The notes below the pieces were generated by a model. It ran no database searches. It was not told where the DNA came from and was given only the letters and a program-made list of their open reading frames with translations. The translations under genes and the position numbers were made by a program. A stretch of 64,000 nucleotides of DNA from CAWIKY01 sp963836905 (GTDB lineage: Bacteria; Pseudomonadota; Alphaproteobacteria; Caulobacterales; Hyphomonadaceae): positions 1,054,001 to 1,118,000 of the forward strand of contig CAWIKY010000006.1 of assembly GCA_963836905.1 (NCBI GenBank), given 5' to 3'. This document shows positions 52,114 through 60,823 of this stretch, in pieces. Positions within the stretch are counted from its first letter, which is position 1; each line of letters starts with the position of its first letter.

Positions 52114-52148
52114 ACTGCGGCGGCCGTCATGGCCGCCGCAGTTTTTTT
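52114..52148 (+). terminator. Rho-independent terminator after pal
   Basis: A perfect 12-bp GC-rich stem (ACTGCGGCGGCC at 52114-52125 with GGCCGCCGCAGT at 52131-52142), loop GTCAT, then a T run to 52148. It closes the Tol-Pal transcript, so cpoB downstream should have its own promoter in the next ~55 bases or be reached by read-through. Confidence 0.92.
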
Positions 52149-52204
52149 GTGACACGGGTCACAAATGACATAATTTTGCCCCTGCAGACGTTGAGGATGT
52201 CGAG

Positions 52205-53176
52205 ATGACACTTTCCTATCGAAACAACCTGCGGGCCGGAGTTGTTGCAACTCTAAGCCTTTTACTTGCCGGCACCGCGACCGCGCAAAACGCGCCGATC
52301 CGGATTGGCCCGGGTGGCTCGGCTCTCCCTCCCAATGCGTCCGATATTGCGATGGCGCGCCAGTTTGAGCGCATGGCCCAGCTGGAAAGCGAGATCCAGA
52401 CGCTGACTGGTCGTGTTGAGTCTCTCGAGTTCAGCCTTGTCCGCGCGACACGTTCGCTGGAGGAGGCAGAACAAACCAATGCAGCGCTACGCGAAGCTGT
52501 TGCCCGCCTCGAAAGCCGGATGGATACGTTGGGTCGTTCAGGCGGCACTGTTGCGGTCTCTTCCTCACCGCGGACAGGAAACTCGCCTTTCAGCGACAGA
52601 ACGGCTCCGCTGAATACGCAACGTGGAACTGGTCCAACTGTCCTGACGCCAAGGGGGTCGGCTACCAATAGTTCCAGCGAGCGACTTGCCGGAGCGGCCG
52701 ATGATGATGTTGCGCCGGACCGTTCCGGTGCACGTTTGCCCTCGGGCCGCGTTGAGGGCAGCCTCGGTACACTTCCAGCCAGTCGTTTGCCGAACGGGTC
52801 GGGTGCGCTCTTCCAGAGCGGCAAGGACCGGTTGCTTGCTTTCGACTATGGCGGCGCCGAAGAGGCCTTCCGCGCTTTTCTGGATGAGTTCGAGGACGAC
52901 CCTCAGGCGGGTGAGGCATATTACTGGCTTGGCGAAGTGCTTTATCAGCGTGGGGCCTATGCTGAATCGGCCCGTTTCTTCACGACGATGCTGCAGTCCT
53001 TTCCGAAAGACCCCAGGCGTGCCGAAGGTGTCGTCAAACTCGCACGGTCGCTTCGGGAAATGGGCGAGACCGAGCGTGCCTGTGCATTTCTCGGCCGTCT
53101 GACGCAGATCGACCCGAATGCGAGCAATGTGGTCAAGAACACAGCGCGGCTGGAGCGGCAGCGTTCGAACTGCTAG
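52205..53176 (+). CDS. cpoB: Tol-Pal system periplasmic protein CpoB (YbgF)
   Basis: CpoB coordinates peptidoglycan synthesis with Tol-driven constriction. The 323 residues have a signal peptide (cut near TATAQN), a coiled-coil trimerisation region (about 45-105: MAQLESEIQTLTGRVESLEF), a serine/threonine/glycine-rich linker, and C-terminal TPR repeats (ALFQSGKDRLLAFDYGGAEE, EAYYWLGEVLYQRGAYAESA). It follows the pal terminator and precedes tilS by 7 bases. Confidence 0.94.
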   Translation: MTLSYRNNLRAGVVATLSLLLAGTATAQNAPIRIGPGGSALPPNASDIAMARQFERMAQLESEIQTLTGRVESLEFSLVRATRSLEEAEQTNAALREAVARLESRMDTLGRSGGTVAVSSSPRTGNSPFSDRTAPLNTQRGTGPTVLTPRGSATNSSSERLAGAADDDVAPDRSGARLPSGRVEGSLGTLPASRLPNGSGALFQSGKDRLLAFDYGGAEEAFRAFLDEFEDDPQAGEAYYWLGEVLYQRGAYAESARFFTTMLQSFPKDPRRAEGVVKLARSLREMGETERACAFLGRLTQIDPNASNVVKNTARLERQRSNC

Positions 53177-53183
53177 TCCCGAT

Positions 53184-54494
53184 GTGACGGTCACGTGTCC
53201 TCTGGCAATTGACCCGGACCGGATCCGGCACGTTGCCGGAAAAACAAAAATCCTGTGCGTGGCTGTCTCAGGGGGGAGCGATTCGCTCGCTTTGCTCCAT
53301 CTTCTCCGCGAACCCAGCCGTTCCGCAGGCATAAAGCTGCATGTACTGACGGTCGATCACGGCCTTCGTCCTGCCGCTGCGAATGAAGCTCGCGCTGTCG
53401 CCCAACACGCCGAAACGCTTCGGCTTCCTGTGTCTGTCCTGACGATTTCGCGGAATGATTTCAGTTCGGCGTCTCCCGGACAGGCGGCGCTGCGCCGTGC
53501 GCGATATGCGATACTTTCTCACGCGGCACGCTCACTCGGTGCAGGCGCAATTGCCGTCGGGCATACGCAAGACGATCAGCTTGAAACGCAGGTACTCCGG
53601 CAGCGGGCAGGGTCGGGCACTTGGGGGCTTGCAGGCATGGATGAGAGCGCGCCGGTGCCAGTCTGGCCAGAGGGACGCGGACTCACGCTGTTTCGACCCC
53701 TTCTGCGGACATCCAGAGCAGACTTGCAGCGATATTTGCGCGGGCTAGGGCATGACTGGATTTCCGATCCTTCCAATAGTGACAGGCGTTTTGAACGGGT
53801 CCGCATCCGGCAGGACGGTGTCAAAGGCAGTCTGTCTTCTGAAACTGCGTTATCTCTTGCGAAACAACGCGACGACATGCGGTTCGTGACGGCCGAACGT
53901 CTCTCACGTTCACTGAGCTGGTTGCCTGGTAACGCAGCGAGACTGACTGAAATCGAGCGTGACTGGTTTGTTGGAAAGCAAGGGTTTCCGATCCTGAGGC
54001 TCCTTTTAGCCTGCGTATCCGGCAAGGAAACGTTTCCTCGCCCTGACCAACTTGTAAAAGCGCTCGAGAGTCTCGAACAGGGACATCGCGTCACGCTCCA
54101 CGGGTGCCTCCTCCAGCATGAACAAAGCGCCTCCACACTTCTGGTTTCGCCGGAAACGGAACGTCTTGATTGTGTGCCGACCAGCCTGTCAGTATCTGGA
54201 GAGACGCTGTGGCAGGGTCGTACCCTAATCAGGTCCATTCACCCTTCCACACCGTCATTGTATGTCCGCGCCCGCGGTGACCTGTCACTTCCGAAGGATA
54301 TAATGGCCGCCGCCCGAAGTCTTCCCGCAAGCGTTCGAGCCTCGCTTCCGGTGATTGTCGATGCCGATGGGCGCATCATCAGCGTACCGCACGTCTGCGC
54401 GCAGGCTGCTGGACAGTTTGTGGTCTCAGACCTTGGCCAGGACCGATTGAGCCGCTTTCTTGCAGCGCGATCTGTTTTTCCAACTGAACTTTAA
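53184..54494 (+). CDS. tilS: tRNA(Ile)-lysidine synthase TilS
   Basis: TilS modifies cytidine 34 of tRNA-Ile(CAU) to lysidine. The 436 residues contain the PP-loop ATP site (CVAVSGGSDSLALLHLL), LTVDHGLRPAAANEA and AIAVGHTQDDQLETQVLR. GTG 53184 is preferred because it starts just after the cpoB stop; a longer in-frame start would overlap cpoB by about 60 bases. The cpoB-tilS-ftsH order is standard in alphaproteobacteria. Confidence 0.93.
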   Translation: MTVTCPLAIDPDRIRHVAGKTKILCVAVSGGSDSLALLHLLREPSRSAGIKLHVLTVDHGLRPAAANEARAVAQHAETLRLPVSVLTISRNDFSSASPGQAALRRARYAILSHAARSLGAGAIAVGHTQDDQLETQVLRQRAGSGTWGLAGMDESAPVPVWPEGRGLTLFRPLLRTSRADLQRYLRGLGHDWISDPSNSDRRFERVRIRQDGVKGSLSSETALSLAKQRDDMRFVTAERLSRSLSWLPGNAARLTEIERDWFVGKQGFPILRLLLACVSGKETFPRPDQLVKALESLEQGHRVTLHGCLLQHEQSASTLLVSPETERLDCVPTSLSVSGETLWQGRTLIRSIHPSTPSLYVRARGDLSLPKDIMAAARSLPASVRASLPVIVDADGRIISVPHVCAQAAGQFVVSDLGQDRLSRFLAARSVFPTEL

Positions 54495-54598
54495 GGACGC
54501 AGGGGAGTCGTTTTCTGCTAGCTTTGCCATTATCTTCAATCCAACGCCGACTGACCGATTGCGCATGATGAATTATGCGCCAGAGAAAGTGACTAGAA

Positions 54599-56518
54599 AT
54601 GAACATGCGTAACTTCGCACTGTGGGCCGTCATTGCCGCTTTGCTCATCGCGCTTTTTTCGTATCTGCAGCCCTCTACAACGAGCGATGCAGACCAGATC
54701 AGCTATTCTGAAATGCTGACACGTGCCGAGAACGGTCAGGTCAAGAGTGTCGAGATCGAAGGCACACAAGTGCGCGGAACACTGCAAAACGGCGGTGAAT
54801 TTGTGACCAACAAGGAACCTTTCACGCCGGACCTCTCGGACAATTTGTCTAGCTGGGGTGTCGACGTGACGGTTCAGCCTGCGTCGCGCGGTTTCGATAT
54901 CTGGAGCCTGCTGTCCGGTCTCTTCCCGCTTATCATTATTGTCGGTCTCTGGTTCTTTCTGATGCGTCAGATGCAAGGCGGCGGTGGACGTGGAGCGATG
55001 AGCTTTGGCAAGTCCAAGGCGCGCCTTCTGACAGAACGTCACGGCCGGGTAACCTTCGACGACGTAGCCGGAATCGATGAAGCCAAGGAAGAGCTTCAGG
55101 AAATCGTCGAGTTTTTGAAAGACCCGTCACGCTTCCAGCGGCTTGGAGGAAAGATCCCAAAAGGTGCACTCCTGGTGGGTCCTCCAGGTACCGGTAAGAC
55201 GCTTACGGCCCGCGCTGTGGCAGGTGAAGCGAATGTTCCGTTTTTCACCATATCCGGCTCTGATTTCGTCGAGATGTTTGTGGGTGTCGGTGCAAGCCGC
55301 GTGCGCGACATGTTCGAACAGGCGAAGAAGAACTCACCCTGCATCATATTCATTGACGAGATTGATGCTGTCGGACGCTCGCGCGGTGCCGGTCTGGGCG
55401 GCGGAAACGACGAACGCGAACAGACACTCAACCAGCTTCTGGTCGAGATGGACGGCTTCGAAGCCAATGAAGGAATCATCATTATCGCGGCGACAAACCG
55501 TCCCGATGTGCTGGACCCTGCCCTTCTGCGTCCCGGTCGCTTTGACCGGCAGATCACGGTCAGCAATCCGGATATCATCGGACGCGAGAAGATCCTGAAA
55601 GTTCACATGCGCAACGTGCCGATTGCCAAGGATGTGAACACCAAGACGATTGCCCGCGGAACACCGGGATTTTCAGGCGCGGATCTGGCCAACCTGGTGA
55701 ACGAAGCAGCGCTTCTTGCCGCGCGTCGGGCCCGCAAAGTGGTTTCCATGCGCGAATTCGAGGATGCCAAGGACAAGGTCATGATGGGGCCTGAGCGCCG
55801 CTCAATGGTCATGTCCGAGAAAGAAAAAGAGCTGACGGCCTATCATGAAGCCGGTCATGCGATTGTTGCTGTGAAGGTGCCGTCGGCTGACCCTGTGCAC
55901 AAGGCGACGATCATTCCGCGCGGCCGGGCACTCGGCATGGTGATGCAGCTTCCCGAAGACGACAAGCTCTCCATGTCGCGCATCGAGATGACATCGCGGT
56001 TGGCCATCATGATGGGCGGTCGCGTTGCAGAGGAAATGCGCTTTGGTGATGATCACGTTACGGCAGGCGCGTCATCGGACATCCAGCAGGCAACCCGCCT
56101 GGCACGGGCCATGGTTACGCGCTTCGGGCTTTCGCAAGAGATCGGACCCGTCGATTACGCCGATGACCAGGGCGACGTGTTCCTCGGTCAGCAGTTGATG
56201 CAGTCGAGCCATATCTCCGAGGAAACTCAGCGCAAGATCGAACTCGAAGTGCGCATTCTGATTCAGACCGGAATGGATGAGGCCCGCCGTATCATGACGG
56301 AACATCGCGGACAGTGGGAAGCCATCGCCGAGGGTCTGCTCGAATACGAAACGCTTTCCGGCGAAGAGATCACCGCGCTGCTTGAGGGCCGTAAGCCTGA
56401 GCGCCCTGATTTCGACGATGATGAGCCCGGTCCCAAGTCTGCCGTGCCGGTCGTCGGGAAGAAAAAGCCGAAGGATCGTCCGGAGAGCGATCTTGGCGGT
56501 ACCCCGGAACCCGCTTGA
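54599..56518 (+). CDS. ftsH: ATP-dependent zinc metalloprotease FtsH
   Basis: FtsH is the membrane-anchored AAA+ protease that degrades misfolded membrane proteins and, in many bacteria, LpxC. The 639 residues show two membrane helices (about 6-23 and 103-122), Walker A GPPGTGKT (194-201), Walker B IIFIDEIDAVG (249-259), and the zinc-binding HEAGH (416-420). The stop codon overlaps the next gene's ATG by one base. Confidence 0.98.
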   Translation: MNMRNFALWAVIAALLIALFSYLQPSTTSDADQISYSEMLTRAENGQVKSVEIEGTQVRGTLQNGGEFVTNKEPFTPDLSDNLSSWGVDVTVQPASRGFDIWSLLSGLFPLIIIVGLWFFLMRQMQGGGGRGAMSFGKSKARLLTERHGRVTFDDVAGIDEAKEELQEIVEFLKDPSRFQRLGGKIPKGALLVGPPGTGKTLTARAVAGEANVPFFTISGSDFVEMFVGVGASRVRDMFEQAKKNSPCIIFIDEIDAVGRSRGAGLGGGNDEREQTLNQLLVEMDGFEANEGIIIIAATNRPDVLDPALLRPGRFDRQITVSNPDIIGREKILKVHMRNVPIAKDVNTKTIARGTPGFSGADLANLVNEAALLAARRARKVVSMREFEDAKDKVMMGPERRSMVMSEKEKELTAYHEAGHAIVAVKVPSADPVHKATIIPRGRALGMVMQLPEDDKLSMSRIEMTSRLAIMMGGRVAEEMRFGDDHVTAGASSDIQQATRLARAMVTRFGLSQEIGPVDYADDQGDVFLGQQLMQSSHISEETQRKIELEVRILIQTGMDEARRIMTEHRGQWEAIAEGLLEYETLSGEEITALLEGRKPERPDFDDDEPGPKSAVPVVGKKKPKDRPESDLGGTPEPA

Positions 56519-57105
56519 TGCGTTTATCCAGGAAAAACATAGGGACGGGAGTGATTGCACTCCCGTTTCTCTTTGCTGCGTGCGTCCAGAGCCCCGAAGC
56601 TGAGTTCTTCGAACGTCTGAGCGCTCTCTGCGGAAATGCCTATGAGGGCGGCCTCGTAAGTGATGATGCAATTGATGCAGACATGCAGGATCAGCGTATG
56701 GTCATGCACGTCAGAGAATGTACTAGCTCTGAAATCCGTATCCCGTTCCACGTCGGCGATGATCATTCACGGACCTGGGTGATAACGCGAAATGGCACCG
56801 GTCTGACGCTTCGCCATGAGCACCGCCACCAGGACGGAAGCTTCGATCCGGTCACCGGCTATGGCGGCCCTGCGGATGCCCGTACCAGCGGTAGCCGGGC
56901 GAACTTCCCGGCGGACGCGGCGACGAAAGCGGTGTTCGACGCAAACGACATTTCCGTCTCGAATGCCAATATCTGGGCCATGGAAGTGCGGCCGGTTCAA
57001 GGTCTCTTCGCCTATGAAATGCAGCGTCCGAACCGGTTCTTCCGGGTCGAGTTTGATACATCGGAGACGGTGCCACTCCCCCCTGCGCCCTGGGGCGCTG
57101 AATGA
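56518..57105 (+). CDS. Lipoprotein of unknown function between ftsH and thiD
   Basis: The 195-residue protein has a lipoprotein-like signal (KNIGTGVIALPFLFAACVQS, lipobox FAAC) and then a soluble domain with ALCGNAYEGG, MHVRECTSSEIRIPFHVGDD, SRTWVITR, LRHEHRHQDG and NRFFRVEFDTSE. I do not recognise a named family with confidence. It overlaps ftsH by one base and thiD by four (ATGA), so all three are translationally linked. Confidence 0.82.
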   Translation: MRLSRKNIGTGVIALPFLFAACVQSPEAEFFERLSALCGNAYEGGLVSDDAIDADMQDQRMVMHVRECTSSEIRIPFHVGDDHSRTWVITRNGTGLTLRHEHRHQDGSFDPVTGYGGPADARTSGSRANFPADAATKAVFDANDISVSNANIWAMEVRPVQGLFAYEMQRPNRFFRVEFDTSETVPLPPAPWGAE

Positions 57106-57938
57106 ACGACACTTCCGGTAAACGCATATTCAGAGGCCGCGTTCTGGCGATTGCGGGGTCGGACCCGTCCGGAGGGGCTGGCATACAAGCCGACATCAAG
57201 GCCGTCACCATGACCGGCGGCTACGCCATGACGGCCATTACCGCACTGACGATCCAGAACACGACAGGCGTACTTGGCGTTGTCCCGATGGACATGAAAA
57301 CAGTGACCGCCCAGATGCGGGCCTGCCTGACGGACATCGGAGCAGACTGTATCAAGACCGGTATGCTCGGCACGGCCTCTCTGATCGAATCGATCGGAGA
57401 GATGCTGGATGAGCATGCCGGAGGCGCGTTCAGAGTGATCGACCCTGTCATGGTCGCGACGTCTGGAGACCGTCTTTTGCCCCGCGGCGCTGTAGATGCG
57501 CTGAAGTCGGTCCTGTTGGATGAAGCTGATCTTGTGACGCCAAACACGCACGAGGCGGAAATTCTGTCAGGGCGGGCGGTTGAGACGATTGATGGCCAGA
57601 GACGTGCTGCCGAACGCATTCTGGAGGCAGGCGCACGGGCGGTGCTCGTGAAAGGCGGCCATATTGAAGGCGACCGCATCATCGACGTCCTGCAGACCCA
57701 TACCGGCGAGCGATTTTTCGAATCCGAGCGCATCTATACCGACAGCACCCACGGAACGGGCTGCACGCTGGCGTCAGCGATTGCCTCTTACCTTGCGCAG
57801 GATGAGGATCTGGAAACGGCCATCGAGAAAGCCCGTGACTATCTGCTCGGTGCGCTGCGCCATGCGCCGGGCCTGGGCGCCGGTCATGGTCCGCTCGATC
57901 ATGGCTGGCCCCTGCGCGGCTTGGGTGAGCTTTCCTAA
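57102..57938 (+). CDS. thiD: Hydroxymethylpyrimidine/phosphomethylpyrimidine kinase ThiD
   Basis: ThiD phosphorylates HMP and HMP-P for thiamine synthesis. The 278 residues show AIAGSDPSGGAGIQADIKAV, TALTIQNTTGV, DPVMVATSGDRLL, VKGGHIEGD and the ribokinase-fold THGTGCTLASAIASYLAQ. It is coupled to the preceding lipoprotein gene, and no thiamine riboswitch is visible because there is no leader. Confidence 0.96.
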   Translation: MNDTSGKRIFRGRVLAIAGSDPSGGAGIQADIKAVTMTGGYAMTAITALTIQNTTGVLGVVPMDMKTVTAQMRACLTDIGADCIKTGMLGTASLIESIGEMLDEHAGGAFRVIDPVMVATSGDRLLPRGAVDALKSVLLDEADLVTPNTHEAEILSGRAVETIDGQRRAAERILEAGARAVLVKGGHIEGDRIIDVLQTHTGERFFESERIYTDSTHGTGCTLASAIASYLAQDEDLETAIEKARDYLLGALRHAPGLGAGHGPLDHGWPLRGLGELS

Positions 57939-58008
57939 CCCGTCGCGGTGATGCGGCTTTCCGGTTTTTCCATGAGTGTCTCCGTCAAGATAAACGAACG
58001 GAGCCATC

Positions 58009-58605
58009 ATGTCTTTTTCCAGGTCTCTCAAGTTGCTGCCTTTTGCTGCCGCAGCATTTTCCCTAGCTGCATGCGGGTCAAATGCCTCCGGGCCTGTCTC
58101 GGAATGCGCAAACATTCAGGCGGCGTTTGCCAGCATCGCCGACACGCCGCCCATGTCCTCATTGCCGCAAGCGGATGAAGAAGGGAAAGGTGGCATCGAA
58201 ATTCTGGGCGTTACCTGTCAGCAGGCAGAGATGGGGGCCTTTAGTGCCGGCGACCCGACAGTACACCTTCTGACGTGTCCGCTCTTTTCGGCCGGGGTGT
58301 TCGATCAGGAAGAGAACGCGGCCAAAGCAGACAAGATTTTCGAGGACGCGAAAGCGAAAGTTGCCCAATGTCTCCCGGAAGGCTGGACGGTCCGCGAGTC
58401 GGAATCCAACAGCGGTAGAGACGTTGACGAGCAACTGATCTACGAACGTCCCGAAGATATGGAGCGCAAGAATTCCGGAGAAATGTATATGTATCCTGCC
58501 TACCTAGCGCAGAAGTTCGATTCAAACCCTCCCGGCCGGTTCTCCCGCGCGGGTTGGAGCGTGGAATTGAAGTTTCAGTTCGAAGGCGCTGTCGAGGAAG
58601 AGTAA
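58009..58605 (+). CDS. Small secreted lipoprotein of unknown function
   Basis: The 198 residues begin with a lipoprotein signal (RSLKLLPFAAAAFSLAACGS, lipobox LAAC), followed by a soluble domain with four further cysteines (SECANI, VTCQQ, LTCPL, AQCLPEGW), which could form two disulfides. I do not recognise a family. CGGAG lies 7 bases upstream of the ATG. It converges on the ABC transporter gene with a 9-base gap. Confidence 0.78.
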   Translation: MSFSRSLKLLPFAAAAFSLAACGSNASGPVSECANIQAAFASIADTPPMSSLPQADEEGKGGIEILGVTCQQAEMGAFSAGDPTVHLLTCPLFSAGVFDQEENAAKADKIFEDAKAKVAQCLPEGWTVRESESNSGRDVDEQLIYERPEDMERKNSGEMYMYPAYLAQKFDSNPPGRFSRAGWSVELKFQFEGAVEEE

Positions 58606-58614
58606 GCGGAGCGG

Positions 58615-60489
58615 TCAGGCGTTTTCGGGCCTTATGTCTTCGGCCCGAAAACGTGAGCTTGCAAGGCGCGCGTAAACTCCGCCCTGCTCAATCAGATCCT
58701 CATGTCGTCCCTGTTCGACAATGCGTCCAGCGTCCATCACGAGGATGAGATCGGCGGACTGTACCGTCGACAACCTGTGCGCAATGACCAGTGTCGTACG
58801 GCCCTGCGAGGCCTTGGAAATTGCGTCCTGCACCAGACGTTCGTTCTCGTTATCGAGCGCGCTGGTGGCCTCATCAAGGAGCAGGATGGGCGCATCCCGG
58901 TAGAGCGCGCGGGCCAGCGACAGGCGCTGGCGTTCACCGCCTGACAGAGACTTGCCGCGCGGCCCGAGCACCGTTTGCAGGCCATCCTTGCCGGCAAGAA
59001 AGTCGAAGGCATTCGCCAGTCGGGCGGCTTCGGCAATCTGCGGATCATTGCCACCTGCGGTCTCGTCCAAACCACCGAAAGCAATGTTCGAGGCGGCGCT
59101 TTCACTGAACAGCGCGGTTTCCTGAGGCACGTAGGCAAACAGCGCTCGCCAGTTTTCAAGACCGTATGCCCCTGCTGACTTTCCATCATAGTACAGCTGT
59201 CCGCAATCGGCTTCGAAAAGCCGAAGCAGCAGACGGAACAAGGTCGATTTGCCAGCCCCTGATGGTCCGACAACAGCTACGAATTGTCCCGGAGAAATGT
59301 CGAACGAAAGTCCAGCGACCGCAGGCACCTTTGCGCCGGCAAAGCCGAACCCCAGATCGCGGATCGAGAGCCCGCTCTTCTGCGGGGGCGACAGGTCCGA
59401 TGAGTCGCGGCTGTCCACTACGCCCGTTCCGATCCGGTCGTCGGTCTGCAAGATTTCTATCACGCGTGAGGCAGCTCCGGAGGCACGCATGGCGTCGCCG
59501 TATATTTCGGAAATCATGCTGGCACCCGACGCAACAAACACCGCATAGATGACGAACTGGGTCAGCTCGCCGCCAGTGAGCTCGCCATCTATCTGGGCGC
59601 GAGCCCCAAGCCACAAGACGAGCGTAATGCCACCAAACACGACCAGTATGGCCAGAGCCGTCATCAAGGCGCGTGCGCGGATGCGACTGGCAGCCGCCTG
59701 AAACGCAGCTTCGCTGGCGTCCGAGAAGCGACGGGTTCGGACAGGACCGCGTCCATAGGCCTGCACCAGCTCGATAGCTTCGAGTGTTTCCGCGGCCTCT
59801 GAGGCCGCGTCCGCAAGTTTTTCCTGAGCGAGTGATGACCTTTTCCGTACGGCTTTTCCGATGAAGAACAGAGGCGCTAGCATGACCGGGATCACCAGGA
59901 CCAGAACGCTCGCAAGCTGCCAGTCGACCAGAAAGAGCGCAATGACGGAGCCGAACGTAGTCAATGAAGTCCGCGCCGCAATGGAGAGCGATGAACCGAA
60001 GAAGGTCTCTATCAGGGTCAGGTCCGCCGTCAGTCGCGATACCGCTTCGCCCGACTTTAGTCCGAGATGAAAGCGCGGCGGGAGCTTCAGAAGCTTGCCG
60101 TAGAGGTCGGTCCGAAGGTCAGCCACGACCCGTTCGCCAAAGCGGGACACGAAGTAAAACCGGGCAGCTGACAAAAGTGCCAGCATGCCGGCCAGCACAG
60201 CGAGGATGAAGAAACTGTCGTTCAGCGCGGCCAGATTGCCGGGGGTCAATCCGCTGTCGATGACACCGCCAAGTGCTCGGGGGAAGGCGAGCGTGACGGC
60301 CGCACCCAGAAAAAGAAACACGAGAGCTGCAGCAACTGTCCCGGGGCGCTTCTTAAGGTAGGGCCAGAGGGCGGCAAGATCCGAGAGATCACGAGAGGCT
60401 GGCCTGTCGGACACAACGGCGCGTCCGCCCGTCGTCGCGCGTCGTCTGTCCTCTATCACAGGTCCGGGTGCTGTATCAGTATTGCTCAT
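58615..60489 (-). CDS. ABC exporter, fused permease-ATPase (MsbA-like)
   Basis: The 624 residues contain an exporter-type membrane domain with about six helices (about 50-340) and an ATPase with Walker A VGPSGAGKSTLFRLLLRLF, signature SLSGGERQRLSLARAL, Walker B ILLLDEATSALD and the switch histidine in VIAHRLSTVQSAD. The Q-loop is in AYVPQETALFSES. The substrate (lipid, drug or peptide) cannot be told from the sequence; the half-transporter should act as a homodimer. It is divergent from rpmE across 102 bases. Confidence 0.93.
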   Translation of the reverse strand: MSNTDTAPGPVIEDRRRATTGGRAVVSDRPASRDLSDLAALWPYLKKRPGTVAAALVFLFLGAAVTLAFPRALGGVIDSGLTPGNLAALNDSFFILAVLAGMLALLSAARFYFVSRFGERVVADLRTDLYGKLLKLPPRFHLGLKSGEAVSRLTADLTLIETFFGSSLSIAARTSLTTFGSVIALFLVDWQLASVLVLVIPVMLAPLFFIGKAVRKRSSLAQEKLADAASEAAETLEAIELVQAYGRGPVRTRRFSDASEAAFQAAASRIRARALMTALAILVVFGGITLVLWLGARAQIDGELTGGELTQFVIYAVFVASGASMISEIYGDAMRASGAASRVIEILQTDDRIGTGVVDSRDSSDLSPPQKSGLSIRDLGFGFAGAKVPAVAGLSFDISPGQFVAVVGPSGAGKSTLFRLLLRLFEADCGQLYYDGKSAGAYGLENWRALFAYVPQETALFSESAASNIAFGGLDETAGGNDPQIAEAARLANAFDFLAGKDGLQTVLGPRGKSLSGGERQRLSLARALYRDAPILLLDEATSALDNENERLVQDAISKASQGRTTLVIAHRLSTVQSADLILVMDAGRIVEQGRHEDLIEQGGVYARLASSRFRAEDIRPENA

Positions 60490-60512
60490 TTAGGTGTGCT
60501 GACGTCTCCGGC

Positions 60513-60541
60513 TTGCATACGTGCGGGCTTTCGCTTATAGC
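60513..60541 (+). promoter_or_regulatory. Candidate rpmE promoter
   Basis: TTGCAT (60513-60518), a 17-base spacer and TATAGC (60536-60541) match the -35/-10 pattern four of six each, about 50 bases upstream of the L31 start codon. Confidence 0.4.
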
Positions 60542-60560
60542 CGCGACTTCGATTTTGACA

Positions 60561-60573
60561 GGGGCAGTGCCCC
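60561..60573 (+). promoter_or_regulatory. Short hairpin in the rpmE leader
   Basis: GGGGC and GCCCC pair around AGT, ending 18 bases before the rpmE ATG. Ribosomal protein mRNAs are often autoregulated through leader structures; whether this small hairpin does so is unknown. Confidence 0.3.
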
Positions 60574-60591
60574 GAAAACTGGAAAATTGCC

Positions 60592-60810
60592 ATGAAGTCC
60601 GAAGGTCACCCAGATTATCATTTCATCACGGTCGTGATGACGGATGGCAGTTCGTATCAGACCCGCTCCACGTATGGCAAAGAGGGCGATACGCTGCAGC
60701 TTGATATCGATCCGAAAACCCATCCTGCCTGGACCGGCAAGCAGTCGACCATGGACCGCGGCGGACGCGTCAGCCGCTTCAAGGACAAGTTCAAGGGTTT
60801 CGTGAAGTAG
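60592..60810 (+). CDS. rpmE: 50S ribosomal protein L31
   Basis: The 72-residue protein matches bL31 of the alphaproteobacterial, zinc-independent type: HPDYHFITVVMTDGSSYQTR, STYGKEGDTLQLDIDPKTHP and AWTGKQSTMDRGGRVSRF, with no CxxC motif. It forms part of the central protuberance and an intersubunit bridge. GGAAAA lies about 6 bases upstream of the ATG. It converges on rnd with a 13-base gap. Confidence 0.96.
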   Translation: MKSEGHPDYHFITVVMTDGSSYQTRSTYGKEGDTLQLDIDPKTHPAWTGKQSTMDRGGRVSRFKDKFKGFVK

Positions 60811-60823
60811 GCGGACTTTTCGC

